NCBI RefSeq assembly: GCF_003050965.1
Contig: NZ_QAOU01000001.1
Coordinates: forward strand, 744,001 to 808,000
Source: Nitrosospira sp. Nsp2
GTDB taxonomy: Bacteria > Pseudomonadota > Gammaproteobacteria > Burkholderiales > Nitrosomonadaceae
Length of the DNA stretch: 64,000 nucleotides
Direction: 5' to 3'
A program made the translations under genes and the position numbers. Numbering within the stretch: the stretch's first letter is position 1; each line of letters starts with the position of its first letter. This document shows, one piece after another, positions 26,391-35,424 of this stretch. The notes below the pieces were generated by a model. It had not been told where the DNA came from, did no database searches, and saw only the letters and a list, made by a program, of their open reading frames with translations.

Positions 26391-27400
26391 TAATCCGGCA
26401 GCAGCGGGCGCAGTTGTAGGGAATGAGGATTTATACTCGCGATCACGGTGTAATCGATGTTTCCGGTTGTACCCTTTTTAATAGACGCCGGCGGTTGCTG
26501 AAAGGCCCACAGTCCCAAGTTGTCGTTGTGCAGGTTCTGGCTGCGGTTGAAAAATGCTCGAACCATAATCGGCCCCGTCATGGGGCCTGTAGTTGAATTA
26601 ATCCTGATTCTGTAGCTCGGTGTATTCCCGTTGGGCTGTCCGACATCATCTGTATGGACAGAATCGAACATCGGCATTCCTTGATCCAGTGAGGTGGGTG
26701 AAATGGGCAGCAGCAGATTTGCCAATGCAGGGCTGTAGGATAACGTCACCACATTCCCACCAGTGAGGAAACGGAGCGCGTCAACATCATGCCGGACATT
26801 ATCAATATACATGGTGGAAACCTGGAGGAGCCGCACTGACTCGAACTTTTCCGTCTGCACCGGATCGGGAACCACATCCTCTGTTAATTCAAACGTCCCC
26901 GCCACATGGAGCGTGGTTGCCAGGTCAGATGGGTCTTCCAGGATCAGCGCCCAAGAGAGATTCATGATCTGACTCGTCGTGGCGCTGTTGCGGGAACCTG
27001 AGCGCGAGCTCGTAATCCGGATCAGCATCCTGCCCGTACCATCCCGACCGAGTTGGGATGTGTCAATAGCGATGCGTTGTAACTGGGGATGGAAGAATAA
27101 GGTTCTCTTCGGAAATGAGGTTGAGGTACCGGAGATTGCCGGCCCGAGGACGAGGCTCTGGCCGAACGGCAACGGTGGGGTAGGATCAGTCCCGACCTTG
27201 AGCCGCAGATAACCGGAAGAGTAGATAACAAGAACCTGAGGGAAACGGTTTGTATTGGGTACGCGTTTCGCAAAGGACAGGAGCTTGGTCTTCCCCATTG
27301 ATTTGCCATCGATTAACACTTCGAATGGATCTTCCGGGATCGCCGCCCGCAGCTTTTTTATCACCCAAACGTTGTTGTTAAACATCCCTATCTGCTGCAA
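26390..27400 (-). CDS. Hypothetical protein, 336 residues
   Basis: I do not recognise this protein. It is rich in Ser, Thr and Pro, with predicted beta-strand stretches (RFPQVLVIYSSGYLRLKVGT, GTGRMLIRITSSR, SYRIRINSTTGPMTGPIMVR) and no signal peptide or membrane segment. The N terminus FEVLIDGKSMGKTKLLSFAK looks like a small beta domain. The long frame and ordinary codon use support a real gene. The start is uncertain: TTG 27400 has AAGGA four bases upstream, while ATG 27385 (MFNNNVWVIKKL) lacks a ribosome-binding site. A 47-bp direct repeat abuts its 3' end. Confidence 0.6.
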   Translation of the reverse strand: MQQIGMFNNNVWVIKKLRAAIPEDPFEVLIDGKSMGKTKLLSFAKRVPNTNRFPQVLVIYSSGYLRLKVGTDPTPPLPFGQSLVLGPAISGTSTSFPKRTLFFHPQLQRIAIDTSQLGRDGTGRMLIRITSSRSGSRNSATTSQIMNLSWALILEDPSDLATTLHVAGTFELTEDVVPDPVQTEKFESVRLLQVSTMYIDNVRHDVDALRFLTGGNVVTLSYSPALANLLLPISPTSLDQGMPMFDSVHTDDVGQPNGNTPSYRIRINSTTGPMTGPIMVRAFFNRSQNLHNDNLGLWAFQQPPASIKKGTTGNIDYTVIASINPHSLQLRPLLPD

Positions 27401-27532
27401 AGCGTCCTTGTTTTTCGGAATTTAGTTACCAGGGCTCATATTTAGCGCTACGAGAGGAAAATCATAGTCCTTTATTTCACGGATGAAGTTAAATACTGCC
27501 AGCCTCAGATCCAAATTGGCTTAGTTTAGTTA

Positions 27533-27802
27533 ATGGATACATGGAACGTATACATGGTGCGCTGTTCGGATGGCAGCTTATATACTGGTATCGCCCTTGA
27601 TGTAGGGCGGCGTGTGGCTGAACACAATACCAATGATGTGCTTGCCGCCAGGTATACCCGCTGCCGGCGTCCGGTCATGCTTGTTTACCAGGAAAAATAC
27701 GATACCCGCTCAGCAGCAAGCAAGCGCGAGTACGAAATCAAGCAGATGGGCAAGAAAGAAAAATTGATGCTGATTAAGGCTGAATTAACCTCGGGAAAAT
27801 GA
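27533..27802 (+). CDS. GIY-YIG nuclease-superfamily protein (UPF0213 type)
   Basis: An 89-residue single-domain protein with the GIY-YIG core: VYMVRCSDGSLYTGIALDVG then RRVAEHN, a conserved ARYTRCRRPVMLVYQEKY segment and EIKQMGKKEKLMLI. Members of this YhbQ-like group are presumed small DNA nucleases, but the role is not established. The Tyr of VYMV and YTGI and the catalytic Arg (RRVAEHN) are present; the distal Glu (SKREYEIKQ) is also there. Confidence 0.88.
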   Translation: MDTWNVYMVRCSDGSLYTGIALDVGRRVAEHNTNDVLAARYTRCRRPVMLVYQEKYDTRSAASKREYEIKQMGKKEKLMLIKAELTSGK

Positions 27803-28700
27803 CAACGACCTGTTCCAAAAGACTGCCATGCATTTATGCAGTTCTCTGAGAAATCCTGCCCATCCGGCTATCCAGAATCATACTGCAGCTCCAGTAAGAC
27901 AGAAGTAGCTTACCAATACGTATCAGTATCGCTGCGGCAAGTAAGCCTGCTGCATACCCGCGCGCCCGAGCCGTGCTTGGCTGCCAACCCAACCCACGGT
28001 TCAGCAGCCAGTCCAGAGGAACGAGAAGATAGCCGCAAGTCATGCCAGTCGATTAGAAGCGAATTCTGGGGACGTCGTATGGGAGGCCTTTGCAATTGCC
28101 TTCTCCGATATATGAAAGCTGTTCAATAAAACTGGAACTGGCAGGGCTGCCACCCATACACAGGAACTATGAAGTGGCAACAAGTTTTCCTGTTTTCACC
28201 AGTGCCATGTAATTGGAGACCCCAGCCATGAAAATTGGCTGAGCCGTTCGCCTTGTGATGTACCAGGCAGCTTCTAACCATTCTCACCTGTCCATTCATA
28301 TCAGCACCGCCCGGTTCTGATAACTCGTCCTTCTCGGAACATAACCAGGTAAGCAAAACCCGCTCGTTTGGCCCGAAGTACGGGCGCTTCAGTGCGGCAC
28401 CTTATATCTGCGTCAATATGCCGCATGCGGCAATATGCCACATTCCTAATTTAAATCATTTGTTTTACAGTTGGTCCCCAGCCATATGACTTTTTGGAAT
28501 GGCGCAATGACTTTTAGTAGGGGCTCTCCAGCCATTTAGACGCGGCGCCACGACAACCGAAATGAATATTTCAAAAGTTTCCATGTTGACAGGAAAATGG
28601 AAAAAATTAATCGTTTTGCATAGTCTGGATTTTATGATCCAGACCAAACGGCAATGACGGGTTTCCGTTACCAGCCCGGCACTTCAAACGAATAAGAAAA
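27803..28700. other. Intergenic stretch before the TonB-receptor gene
   Basis: About 900 bp without a supported gene. Minus-strand frames (27834-28043, with a hydrophobic run YAAGLLAAAILIRIGKLLLS, and 28123-28356) do not match families I know and lack start signals; they may be decayed genes. The right half holds the tandem palindrome at 28409-28442 and an AT-rich leader of 260 bp up to the receptor start. Confidence 0.5.
28409..28442. promoter_or_regulatory. Tandem 17-bp palindrome, copy B
   Basis: TGCGTCAATATGCCGCA (28409-28425) and TGCGGCAATATGCCACA (28426-28442), spaced 17 bp; the second unit is identical to the second unit of copy A at 5416. It lies 258 bp before the TonB-dependent receptor that opens the sulfur-carrier cluster, so that cluster may share a regulator with the secreted and PEP-CTERM genes. 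Confidence 0.6.
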
Positions 28701-30644
28701 ATGAAAAGCAAGAATTACTCGGCAATCGTGTCATTCGCGATGTTAATAATGATTTTCCCCGGTTTAGCAATGTCACAGAGTACAACACCCTCTCCAAAAA
28801 CGCCGCTTTCTCCGGTTGTCGTGACGGCTAATCCGATTATTGATCGCGTCCGTATCGATCCTTTCTCCAGCACGTCCGCTGTGGTCACTGAGAGTCAGTT
28901 ACGTGACCAGAATGCATTCGATCTGGCGACTGCATTGCGACGTACCCCCGGGGTGCAGATATCACGTTACAACCCGGTCGGTGGTTTTGGTGGCGACCAA
29001 GGAGGTGCTGTCTATATTCGCGGGATGGGCGTGAGCCGTCCTGGCAGCGAAATCAAGACTTATATTGATGGCGTTCCATTCTATATGGGCGTCTGGAACC
29101 ACCCACTGCTCGACCTGTTGCCGGTCAATGGCATGCAGTCCATTACGGTCTACAAGAGCCCGCAGCCGCAAATCAACGGCAACAATTTCGCATCGATCAA
29201 TCTGGAAACCAAGCGTGCGTCCGACGATGGCGTACAGGCTAACGCAAGGATTTCCGGGGGCTACTTCAGTACTTTTATCGAGCAGGTGGATCTCGTCGGT
29301 CGCCGCGGAAACGTGGACTTTATGCTGGCACAAGGCCACGCTCAGTCAAATGGGCACCGGCCCAATGCGAGTGGGGAACTGAATAATGTAATGGGTCGTG
29401 GCGGTCTTCGGCTGAATGACAATTGGGCGGTTGGGACCAGCTTTTTGTATGTCACCAACCAGGCACGAGACCCAGGGGACAACCGTCTCCCATCCCCAGC
29501 CATTGCACCGCAATATATTACACAGGCGGGAATGGTATCTGCCTTCATATCCCATAAGCATGGCAACTGGCATGGCGATCTCCGTATTTACCACAACAGG
29601 GGTGAAGGCAACTGGCTGCATCAGGCCGGATTGGAAGGAAATCAGTTTAATAATTTCCAGATGACGGGCGTGCGCTGGAAAGAACAGTTCTCTCTATGGA
29701 AGGGAGGGGCTATTGTTGCCGGACTGGACAGCGACTGGGTCTCGGGCGAATCCCGATTCAATCGCGTAGCGCCGGCGCCGTCGGGCACCTTTAACTCGCC
29801 GACTTTCCGTGTTACATCGCCTTACATAGCGCTGAGCCAGAAGATCGACCTGGGTAAAAGCTGGTCGCTCGTCCCGGCGATTGGTATACGCGTTTATGAT
29901 CATAGTGAATTCCAGACAAAAACCTCGCCGCACGCCGGCCTATCCCTGATATCCGAGAGGATAACGATATTTGGCAATGTCTCGCGTGGCATCAATTATC
30001 CGGGTTTGGAAGCTCCCGTCCTGTCGTCTCTGATTCCCCCGCTCGGACAGACCTGGAAGCAGCTCTCCGCGGAAGAGCTCAATCATGCGGAAGTCGGTGT
30101 GAAGCTGACCCCCACGGAATCAACGCAAATCGATATCAGCGTATTTATCGATCAGGTGAAGAATCGTTATATCTTCGGCTTCCCGCCGAATGTGCCGCCC
30201 CCTCCCCAATTCATAAATCTCGGGACCTACGTTATGCGTGGCGCCGAAATTGCGATCCGACAAAATATTACCTCTGAGTGGACGATATTTGGGGGCTTGA
30301 CGCTGCTTGATCCTAGCATCGACAACTTGCCCTATACACCGAAGAGGGCCGTTACAGCGGGTATAAACGGGCAAATCGGCCCTGTCCGTCTCACGGTTGA
30401 TACCCAGTATCAATCAAGCGTATTGGCGCTCAGCCGTCCGCGGGCGGCGGGGGCCGTCAATACTGAGCAAGTGGATTCATTTGTGATCATGAATGCACGC
30501 GTATCTCATCGATTGCCAATACTCGGTAAAAGAGGGGAGATTTTCGTGGCCATGGAAAACCTCCTGGATGCGAACTATGCCTATCGCCCAGGTTATCCCA
30601 TGCCCGGGCGCTGGGGGCAGATCGGGCTATCCGCAAGCTTCTGA
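28701..30644 (+). CDS. TonB-dependent outer-membrane receptor
   Basis: A 647-residue receptor: signal peptide to about residue 25 (LAMSQS), a short linker with a TonB-box-like stretch (SPVVVTA, about 37-43), a plug domain (about 55-175: LATALRRTPGVQISRYN, VYIRGMGVSRPG, SITVYKSPQP) and a 22-strand-type barrel ending in a terminal Phe (GLSASF). Such receptors import siderophores, metal chelates or cobalamin using TonB energy. The substrate is not obvious. Its position just before the thiocarboxylate genes fits a metallophore receptor. The next gene begins 126 bp downstream. A tandem palindrome lies upstream. No extended N-terminal signalling domain is present. Confidence 0.9.
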   Translation: MKSKNYSAIVSFAMLIMIFPGLAMSQSTTPSPKTPLSPVVVTANPIIDRVRIDPFSSTSAVVTESQLRDQNAFDLATALRRTPGVQISRYNPVGGFGGDQGGAVYIRGMGVSRPGSEIKTYIDGVPFYMGVWNHPLLDLLPVNGMQSITVYKSPQPQINGNNFASINLETKRASDDGVQANARISGGYFSTFIEQVDLVGRRGNVDFMLAQGHAQSNGHRPNASGELNNVMGRGGLRLNDNWAVGTSFLYVTNQARDPGDNRLPSPAIAPQYITQAGMVSAFISHKHGNWHGDLRIYHNRGEGNWLHQAGLEGNQFNNFQMTGVRWKEQFSLWKGGAIVAGLDSDWVSGESRFNRVAPAPSGTFNSPTFRVTSPYIALSQKIDLGKSWSLVPAIGIRVYDHSEFQTKTSPHAGLSLISERITIFGNVSRGINYPGLEAPVLSSLIPPLGQTWKQLSAEELNHAEVGVKLTPTESTQIDISVFIDQVKNRYIFGFPPNVPPPPQFINLGTYVMRGAEIAIRQNITSEWTIFGGLTLLDPSIDNLPYTPKRAVTAGINGQIGPVRLTVDTQYQSSVLALSRPRAAGAVNTEQVDSFVIMNARVSHRLPILGKRGEIFVAMENLLDANYAYRPGYPMPGRWGQIGLSASF

Positions 30645-30770
30645 ACTGAGACTGATATGACTGAGCATTTAATTTAAGAGTGAAGGAAAGTACAAAAAAT
30701 TATTTTTGTCGGAAATGTATTAGTGCCCGATATAAGTGCCGAGCTTTAGGTTTAAAACATGGAGGTTTTA

Positions 30771-31943
30771 ATGCAACTGTTACCGTTAGTACGTCCTTCA
30801 GGAGAGCTAAGTAAAGATGAAATTGCTCGTTATAGTCGACATCTCCTCATTCCCGATTTCGGCCTGGAAGGGCAGAAATGTCTCAAGAACAGTAAGGTCC
30901 TGGTAATAGGCGCAGGTGGACTTGGCTCGCCCGTACTTCTCTATCTCGCGGCAGCCGGGGTTGGGACATTAGGAATTATTGATTTCGATATCGTCGACGA
31001 ATCGAACCTGCAAAGACAAATCATCCATGGGCAATCGGATGTCGGCCGTTTCAAATCCAGGAGCGCAAAGGACTCGGTCAATGAATTGAACCCTTATGTT
31101 CATGTTCAGCTTCATAACGAACGCCTGGAAGCAACTAATGCCATCGAGATAATTTCGGGCTATGACCTCGTTATAGACGGAACGGACAACTTCGCGACGC
31201 GGTATCTTGTGAATGATGCCTGTGTACTTGCAGGAAAGCCGTATGTCTGGGGATCAATCTTTCGGTTCGAGGGACAGGCTTCGGTTTTCTGGGAAAACGC
31301 GCCGGGCGGACTGGGCCTTAACTATAGAGACCTGTATCCCGAACCGCCTCCATCTGAAATGGCCCCTTCATGTGCCGAAGGCGGCGTACTAGGCATCCTT
31401 TGCGCTTCGATCGGCGCAATTATGGCGACCGAAGCAATCAAATTGATCACCGGCCTAGGTGAAACTTTGCTTGGCCGCCTCGCCGTTTACGATGCGCTGG
31501 ATATGACGTATAGATTCATTCCCCTGCGGCGGGCGCCGATAAGAACTCCTATAACGGGATTGATCGATTATCAGGAATTTTGCGGATCGGGGAAACCCGC
31601 TTCCGACAATAAAACAAATGTTCCGGTAATCAGTGCACTGGAATTGAAACAACTGCGGGAAAGCGGCATGGAGATGCAGCTCATTGACGTCCGAGGAATC
31701 GAAGAATGGAACATTGTTCGTATTGAAGGTGCAAACCATATTCCTAAAAACAAGATCATGACGGAAGAAACTTTATCCAGGCTGAATAAAGAGGATCTCA
31801 TCATCCTTCATTGCAAGATGGGCATGCGTTCCAGGGATGTTCTGACGGAAATGCAAAAACATGGCTTTACAAACGTAAAGAGCCTGGACGGAGGAATTCT
31901 GGCGTGGATAAGGGATGTGGACCGCTCATTGCCGAGCTATTAG
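30771..31943 (+). CDS. MoeZ-type adenylyltransferase/sulfurtransferase (E1-like plus rhodanese)
   Basis: This enzyme adenylates the C-terminal Gly of a ubiquitin-fold carrier and replaces AMP with sulfur to give a thiocarboxylate. The E1-like domain carries the nucleotide loop GAGGLGSP, the arginine segment NLQRQIIHGQSDVG, VIDGTDNFATRYLVNDAC, and Cys in APSCAEGGVLG. The rhodanese domain has the active-site loop HCKMGMRS. As in mycobacterial MoeZ, the paired CxxC zinc motifs of MoeB seem absent. I start at ATG 30771 because GGAGG lies five bases upstream (390 residues); an ATG at 30759 is in frame. Partners are the JAMM protease and the carrier downstream. MoeZ is the Mycobacterium comparison. 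Confidence 0.9.
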   Translation: MQLLPLVRPSGELSKDEIARYSRHLLIPDFGLEGQKCLKNSKVLVIGAGGLGSPVLLYLAAAGVGTLGIIDFDIVDESNLQRQIIHGQSDVGRFKSRSAKDSVNELNPYVHVQLHNERLEATNAIEIISGYDLVIDGTDNFATRYLVNDACVLAGKPYVWGSIFRFEGQASVFWENAPGGLGLNYRDLYPEPPPSEMAPSCAEGGVLGILCASIGAIMATEAIKLITGLGETLLGRLAVYDALDMTYRFIPLRRAPIRTPITGLIDYQEFCGSGKPASDNKTNVPVISALELKQLRESGMEMQLIDVRGIEEWNIVRIEGANHIPKNKIMTEETLSRLNKEDLIILHCKMGMRSRDVLTEMQKHGFTNVKSLDGGILAWIRDVDRSLPSY

Positions 31944-32123
31944 CTGAGCCGGCAAACGGTTACGGCTTTCACTTTTACTGACCTGGTCACGCAAGCATCA
32001 CATTTTTGCATTTCCCGAGACTCATACAGTATCGACAATCCGTCATGTTTAAAAAATCCCGTCTCTCCGGCACGAAAATTCTGTGTGTCATTCAATGAAC
32101 CTACTACTCAGGAGTTGAAAATT

Positions 32124-32567
32124 ATGCTGACCATACACGCCAAACTTGTTGAAGCGATGCTTGCTCAAGCACATAAAGATCACCCTATTGAAACCTGTGG
32201 AATCATCGCCGGACCCACCGGTTCAAATCTTCCGCTTCGCTTGATTCCGATGCGTAATGTAGCCCAATCGGAAACCTTTTTTAAATTTGACCCGCAGCAG
32301 CACCTTCAAGTGTGGAGAACAATGGAGATGCGAGGCGAGGAGCCCATTGTTATCTACCATTCGCATACCCATACGCAAGCCTACCCCAGCCGTACAGATG
32401 TCCAGTATGCAACGGAGCCGGCGTCTCATTACGTCATTATTCCTACAGGGCCGGCATATACAGAAGAGATCCGCAGCTTCCGCATCGTGGACGGGATGGT
32501 GACCGAAGAACGAGTCAGGATGTTGGGTTCCTATAAAACAGAATGGGAACTGTCGATGGTTGCCTAG
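32124..32567 (+). CDS. Mec+-like JAMM/MPN zinc metallopeptidase
   Basis: A 147-residue JAMM protease. The zinc signature is complete: Glu23 (ETCGIIAG), then His79-Ser-His81, Ser89 and Asp92 in HSHTHTQAYPSRTD. The following DVQYATEPASHYVIIPT and SFRIVDGMVTEERV closely resemble Mycobacterium Mec+, which cleaves cysteine from the CysO carrier. In quinolobactin biosynthesis the related QbsD trims a C-terminal dipeptide from its carrier to expose Gly-Gly. The neighbouring carrier here has 11 residues after its Gly-Gly, so it is the likely substrate. Start: AGGAG nine bases before ATG 32124. Confidence 0.92.
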   Translation: MLTIHAKLVEAMLAQAHKDHPIETCGIIAGPTGSNLPLRLIPMRNVAQSETFFKFDPQQHLQVWRTMEMRGEEPIVIYHSHTHTQAYPSRTDVQYATEPASHYVIIPTGPAYTEEIRSFRIVDGMVTEERVRMLGSYKTEWELSMVA

Positions 32568-32628
32568 TTGTATAACCCGCGCAACAAACCGAGCCGATTT
32601 ATACGTATCCCCAAGGGAAGGACGAAAA

Positions 32629-33120
32629 ATGAGTAAATCAAGAGCCGTCGCGTTACTTGTCGCTGTTTTGCTGTCAGGGATATCAATGTTTGCCGGAGCC
32701 CACGATGAAGCATATTTCGATTCCAGGGAATCGGCGCACGGTGGGCAAACGCGAATGGCTGGCCCTTACCACCTGGAGCTCGTCGCCAAGGATAAGGAAA
32801 TCGTGCTCTATGTAATGGATCATGCAGACCGTCCGTTGAGCACCGAGGGGGGCGGTGGCAAGGCAAACGTTCAAATCGGCAAGGGCAAGGATAACACCTC
32901 TATCAAGCTGGAACCGGAGGGTGAAAACCTGCTAAAGGGTAAAGGGGATTTTTCTGTCACTCCCCAGACAGTGGTCACAGTATTCGTTGACCTTCCCGGA
33001 CAGGAAGTCACGACCGCCCGCTTTATCCCGCTCAAGGCCACGGCCAAGACTGCCAGGAAACAGAACGCCGCCAAGCCCCAGGCCGGCAGCAAGAACGGAC
33101 ATGACCACCATCACATGTGA
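32629..33120 (+). CDS. Small secreted protein, HGGQ/GPYHLELV family, His-rich end
   Basis: A 163-residue paralogue of the protein at 5576. It has a Sec signal peptide (cleavage near FAGAHDEA), the conserved block HGGQTRMAGPYHLELV and EIVLYVMDHADRPL, a VNQI-type middle region rich in lysine, and a C terminus NGHDHHHM. Both paralogues keep a DFSVTP/DFSITP-VTVFV pattern. The family is unknown to me; the His tails and context suggest metal binding in the periplasm. It sits between the JAMM protease and carrier genes. AAGGA precedes the ATG at 32629; the frame extends upstream to 32560 without a matching start. It lacks the CsoR-like site seen before its paralogue. Confidence 0.8.
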   Translation: MSKSRAVALLVAVLLSGISMFAGAHDEAYFDSRESAHGGQTRMAGPYHLELVAKDKEIVLYVMDHADRPLSTEGGGGKANVQIGKGKDNTSIKLEPEGENLLKGKGDFSVTPQTVVTVFVDLPGQEVTTARFIPLKATAKTARKQNAAKPQAGSKNGHDHHHM

Positions 33121-33229
33121 GGTTTGACCAATCGTAATGGAGCGTCAACTTGAGTTGAAGCCGGTTTCCGCAAGCTCGCCTCTACCGTAGTTTTCGGGTT
33201 TTGTGATCATAAATCGAAAAGGAATAGCT

Positions 33230-33535
33230 ATGCCTATCACCGTAAATGTCCCAACCATACTCAGACCGCTCACCAATAATCAGAAGCGGATTGAAATTTC
33301 TGGTGTCAACGTTCTCGAAGTCATCGATCAAATAGAGCACCAGTACCCTGGCGTGAAGGAAAGACTGATAACCGACGGGATGGCACACAGTTTCATCAAT
33401 ATCTACGTAAACGATGACGACATTCGTTTTGGTAAAGGGTTATCAACAGAATTGCGAGATGGCGATTCGCTGACCATTTTGCCCGCTGTCGCCGGGGGGC
33501 AAGCCGAGCCTGTTCGCGCTCCACATATAAGATGA
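33230..33535 (+). CDS. CysO/MoaD-ThiS-type sulfur-carrier protein with extended C terminus
   Basis: A 101-residue ubiquitin-fold carrier resembling Mycobacterium CysO: MPITVNVPTILRPLTNNQKR at the start, INIYVNDDDIRF in the middle, and LTILPAVAGG near the end. CysO stops at its Gly-Gly; here Gly89-Gly90 is followed by QAEPVRAPHIR. It would need trimming before the E1-like enzyme can adenylate it, as for QbsE in thioquinolobactin synthesis. The upstream JAMM protease is the natural candidate. Start: AGGA six to seven bases before ATG 33230. Its stop overlaps the next gene (ATGA). A short inverted repeat TCAACT/AGTTGA lies upstream at 33145-33158. Confidence 0.93.
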   Translation: MPITVNVPTILRPLTNNQKRIEISGVNVLEVIDQIEHQYPGVKERLITDGMAHSFINIYVNDDDIRFGKGLSTELRDGDSLTILPAVAGGQAEPVRAPHIR

Positions 33536-35424
33536 ATATGAACCGTACCTTAACCGGTTGCGGGATAACCGGTCCATTAGATGGTCATGGTCCGGAGTTC
33601 GCTGCTATCGCATCCTCACTGCTTTACCAGTCCACCGCACTGGGTATGCACATTGAGTCGAGCAAAAGCCCTGCGGAAAATCGCGCCCTATCTTTTGAAT
33701 TCAGGACCCCGCATACCCGGCCTGTCGTATGCGTCGTGGATAATTGGAGCGACGCATCCAGGCAAGCGTTTGCGACTGAAAATATTATGCAGGCGGCATG
33801 TGGGCTTATGTCGGTTCATGGTCGAGCAAGCGGCAAATATCGGCCTCTGGGGTTGAACTACGTCTCGACCTTAACGGCCGCGCTGGCGCTTCAAGGTGGA
33901 GCTGCGGCTTCAATCGGTCAGCTGCGCGGTCTGCCCATACGGCACAGCAGCGTTTCGATGGCAGCGGCAGCGCTATTAAGTCTGGGACAGTATATAGCGG
34001 GAGCAACAGCGTGCGAGTCTCCGGAAGTACTGTTGCCGGACAACAGCGCCCATACCCCCTGTCTTCCCCTGGTTTCGTCGGACGGTATCATCTTTGAACT
34101 CGAAACCCTTGATGTCGGTCCTTGGCAGAAATTCTGGACCGAGGTCGGTGTGAGTTCAACAGTGGCCGGCAAGGGATGGGCCGCTTTTCTGCTGCGATAT
34201 GCTAAAGCCATATCTCCTCTGCCTGATGAACTAGTCAGCGCGATATCAAATCTCGCTTACCAGCATATTTCACAAATATGTGCTCGTACTGGCATGTCAA
34301 TCTGTCCCATACGATCCATTGATGACAGAGCGAAGGATGACGACTGCAGGCACGTGTGGCTCCAGGGACCCTGGGAATTCCTTTACGAGAGAAGTCCGGA
34401 CAGCAGGGCATCAACCCGGGCCAGTGGTGACCTGCCGTTAAGCGGGCTTACCGTCATAGAATCCTGTCGGCGAATTCAAGGTCCTCTCGCGGGACATCTT
34501 CTCGCACTTCTGGGCGCAACAGTTATCAGGATCGAGCCGCCGGGTGGAGACCCGCTGCGAGGTATGCCGCCAATGGCGGAGGGTTGCTCGGCACGATTCC
34601 ATGCGCTTAACCGTCTTAAAACTATTCAGGAAGTGGATATCAAGTCTCCAGTTGGACAAGCGAAAATCAAGGAATTGGTGCGGGATGCGGATGTGTTTCT
34701 GCACAACTGGGCACCCGGTAAAGCGGTGCTGTTAAATCTGGACGATGAAGACCTGGCTGCGGTTAATCCTTCCTTGATTTATGCCTACGCCGCGGGTTGG
34801 GCAACAGACAGGGCGGCTCATTGCCCCTCGAACTCAAGACCCGGCACGGATTTCATGACTCAAGCCTACTCCGGGGTTGCCAGAAAGATCGCGGACACTT
34901 CAGGGAATCATGGCGGCTCTCTATTTACGGTATTGGATGTACTCGGAGGGGTGGTTGCAGCCCAGGGGATTACCATCGCACTGCTTAATCGTTATATGAA
35001 TAAGGTTGGTGCGAAAGTCACTTCATCGTTGATGAGCGCCGCCACGCTTCTGTGTGCGGATGATTTCCGTGAGGTATATAACCTGCCCACTACTCTCAAA
35101 ACCTCAAAAAGTATTATCGACAAGATCTATGACACCAAGCAGGGAAAAATCGCCGTTGAATGTTGCAACGTAGCAACGTTAATGCGATTAGCTGAGGCTC
35201 TTGAAATTGAAACTGATACTGAAACGGCCGATTTTGAGGAGCACCTGGACTCTTTGTTCCGGTCAAGAACCGCTACTGAATGGGCTGAAGTGCTGGAAGA
35301 TGCATGCGTTCCTTCAGCTGTGGTTATCGAAAACCTGGCTGACCTGCAGAACATAGCATATCTGCAGCCGGGCTTGAGTCCTGGCTCTTATACGAGCGTG
35401 AATTCTCCCTGGAGTTTTAGATGA
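33532..35424 (+). CDS. Tandem CaiB/BaiF-type (family III) CoA-transferase
   Basis: A 630-residue protein. The C-terminal half (about 300-600) is a recognisable family III CoA-transferase: LPLSGLTVIESCRRIQGPLA, GATVIRIEPPGGDPL, FHALNRLKT and PGTDFMTQAYSGVA, with Asp440 in the position of the catalytic Asp. The N-terminal half repeats only the second part of that fold: ATENIMQAACGLMSVHG then LTAALALQGGAAA, without the CoA-binding start or the Asp. The family normally forms interlocked homodimers, so this may be a fused pseudodimer with one active site. It would attach or move CoA on a carboxylic acid. It overlaps both neighbours by 4 bp. Confidence 0.82.
   Translation: MNMNRTLTGCGITGPLDGHGPEFAAIASSLLYQSTALGMHIESSKSPAENRALSFEFRTPHTRPVVCVVDNWSDASRQAFATENIMQAACGLMSVHGRASGKYRPLGLNYVSTLTAALALQGGAAASIGQLRGLPIRHSSVSMAAAALLSLGQYIAGATACESPEVLLPDNSAHTPCLPLVSSDGIIFELETLDVGPWQKFWTEVGVSSTVAGKGWAAFLLRYAKAISPLPDELVSAISNLAYQHISQICARTGMSICPIRSIDDRAKDDDCRHVWLQGPWEFLYERSPDSRASTRASGDLPLSGLTVIESCRRIQGPLAGHLLALLGATVIRIEPPGGDPLRGMPPMAEGCSARFHALNRLKTIQEVDIKSPVGQAKIKELVRDADVFLHNWAPGKAVLLNLDDEDLAAVNPSLIYAYAAGWATDRAAHCPSNSRPGTDFMTQAYSGVARKIADTSGNHGGSLFTVLDVLGGVVAAQGITIALLNRYMNKVGAKVTSSLMSAATLLCADDFREVYNLPTTLKTSKSIIDKIYDTKQGKIAVECCNVATLMRLAEALEIETDTETADFEEHLDSLFRSRTATEWAEVLEDACVPSAVVIENLADLQNIAYLQPGLSPGSYTSVNSPWSFR

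Noticed and set aside
27834-28356. Two minus-strand frames (69 and 77 codons) before the TonB receptor gene
   Set aside because: They contain a hydrophobic run and a few motif-like strings, but no family match and no good start. Decayed DNA is more likely.
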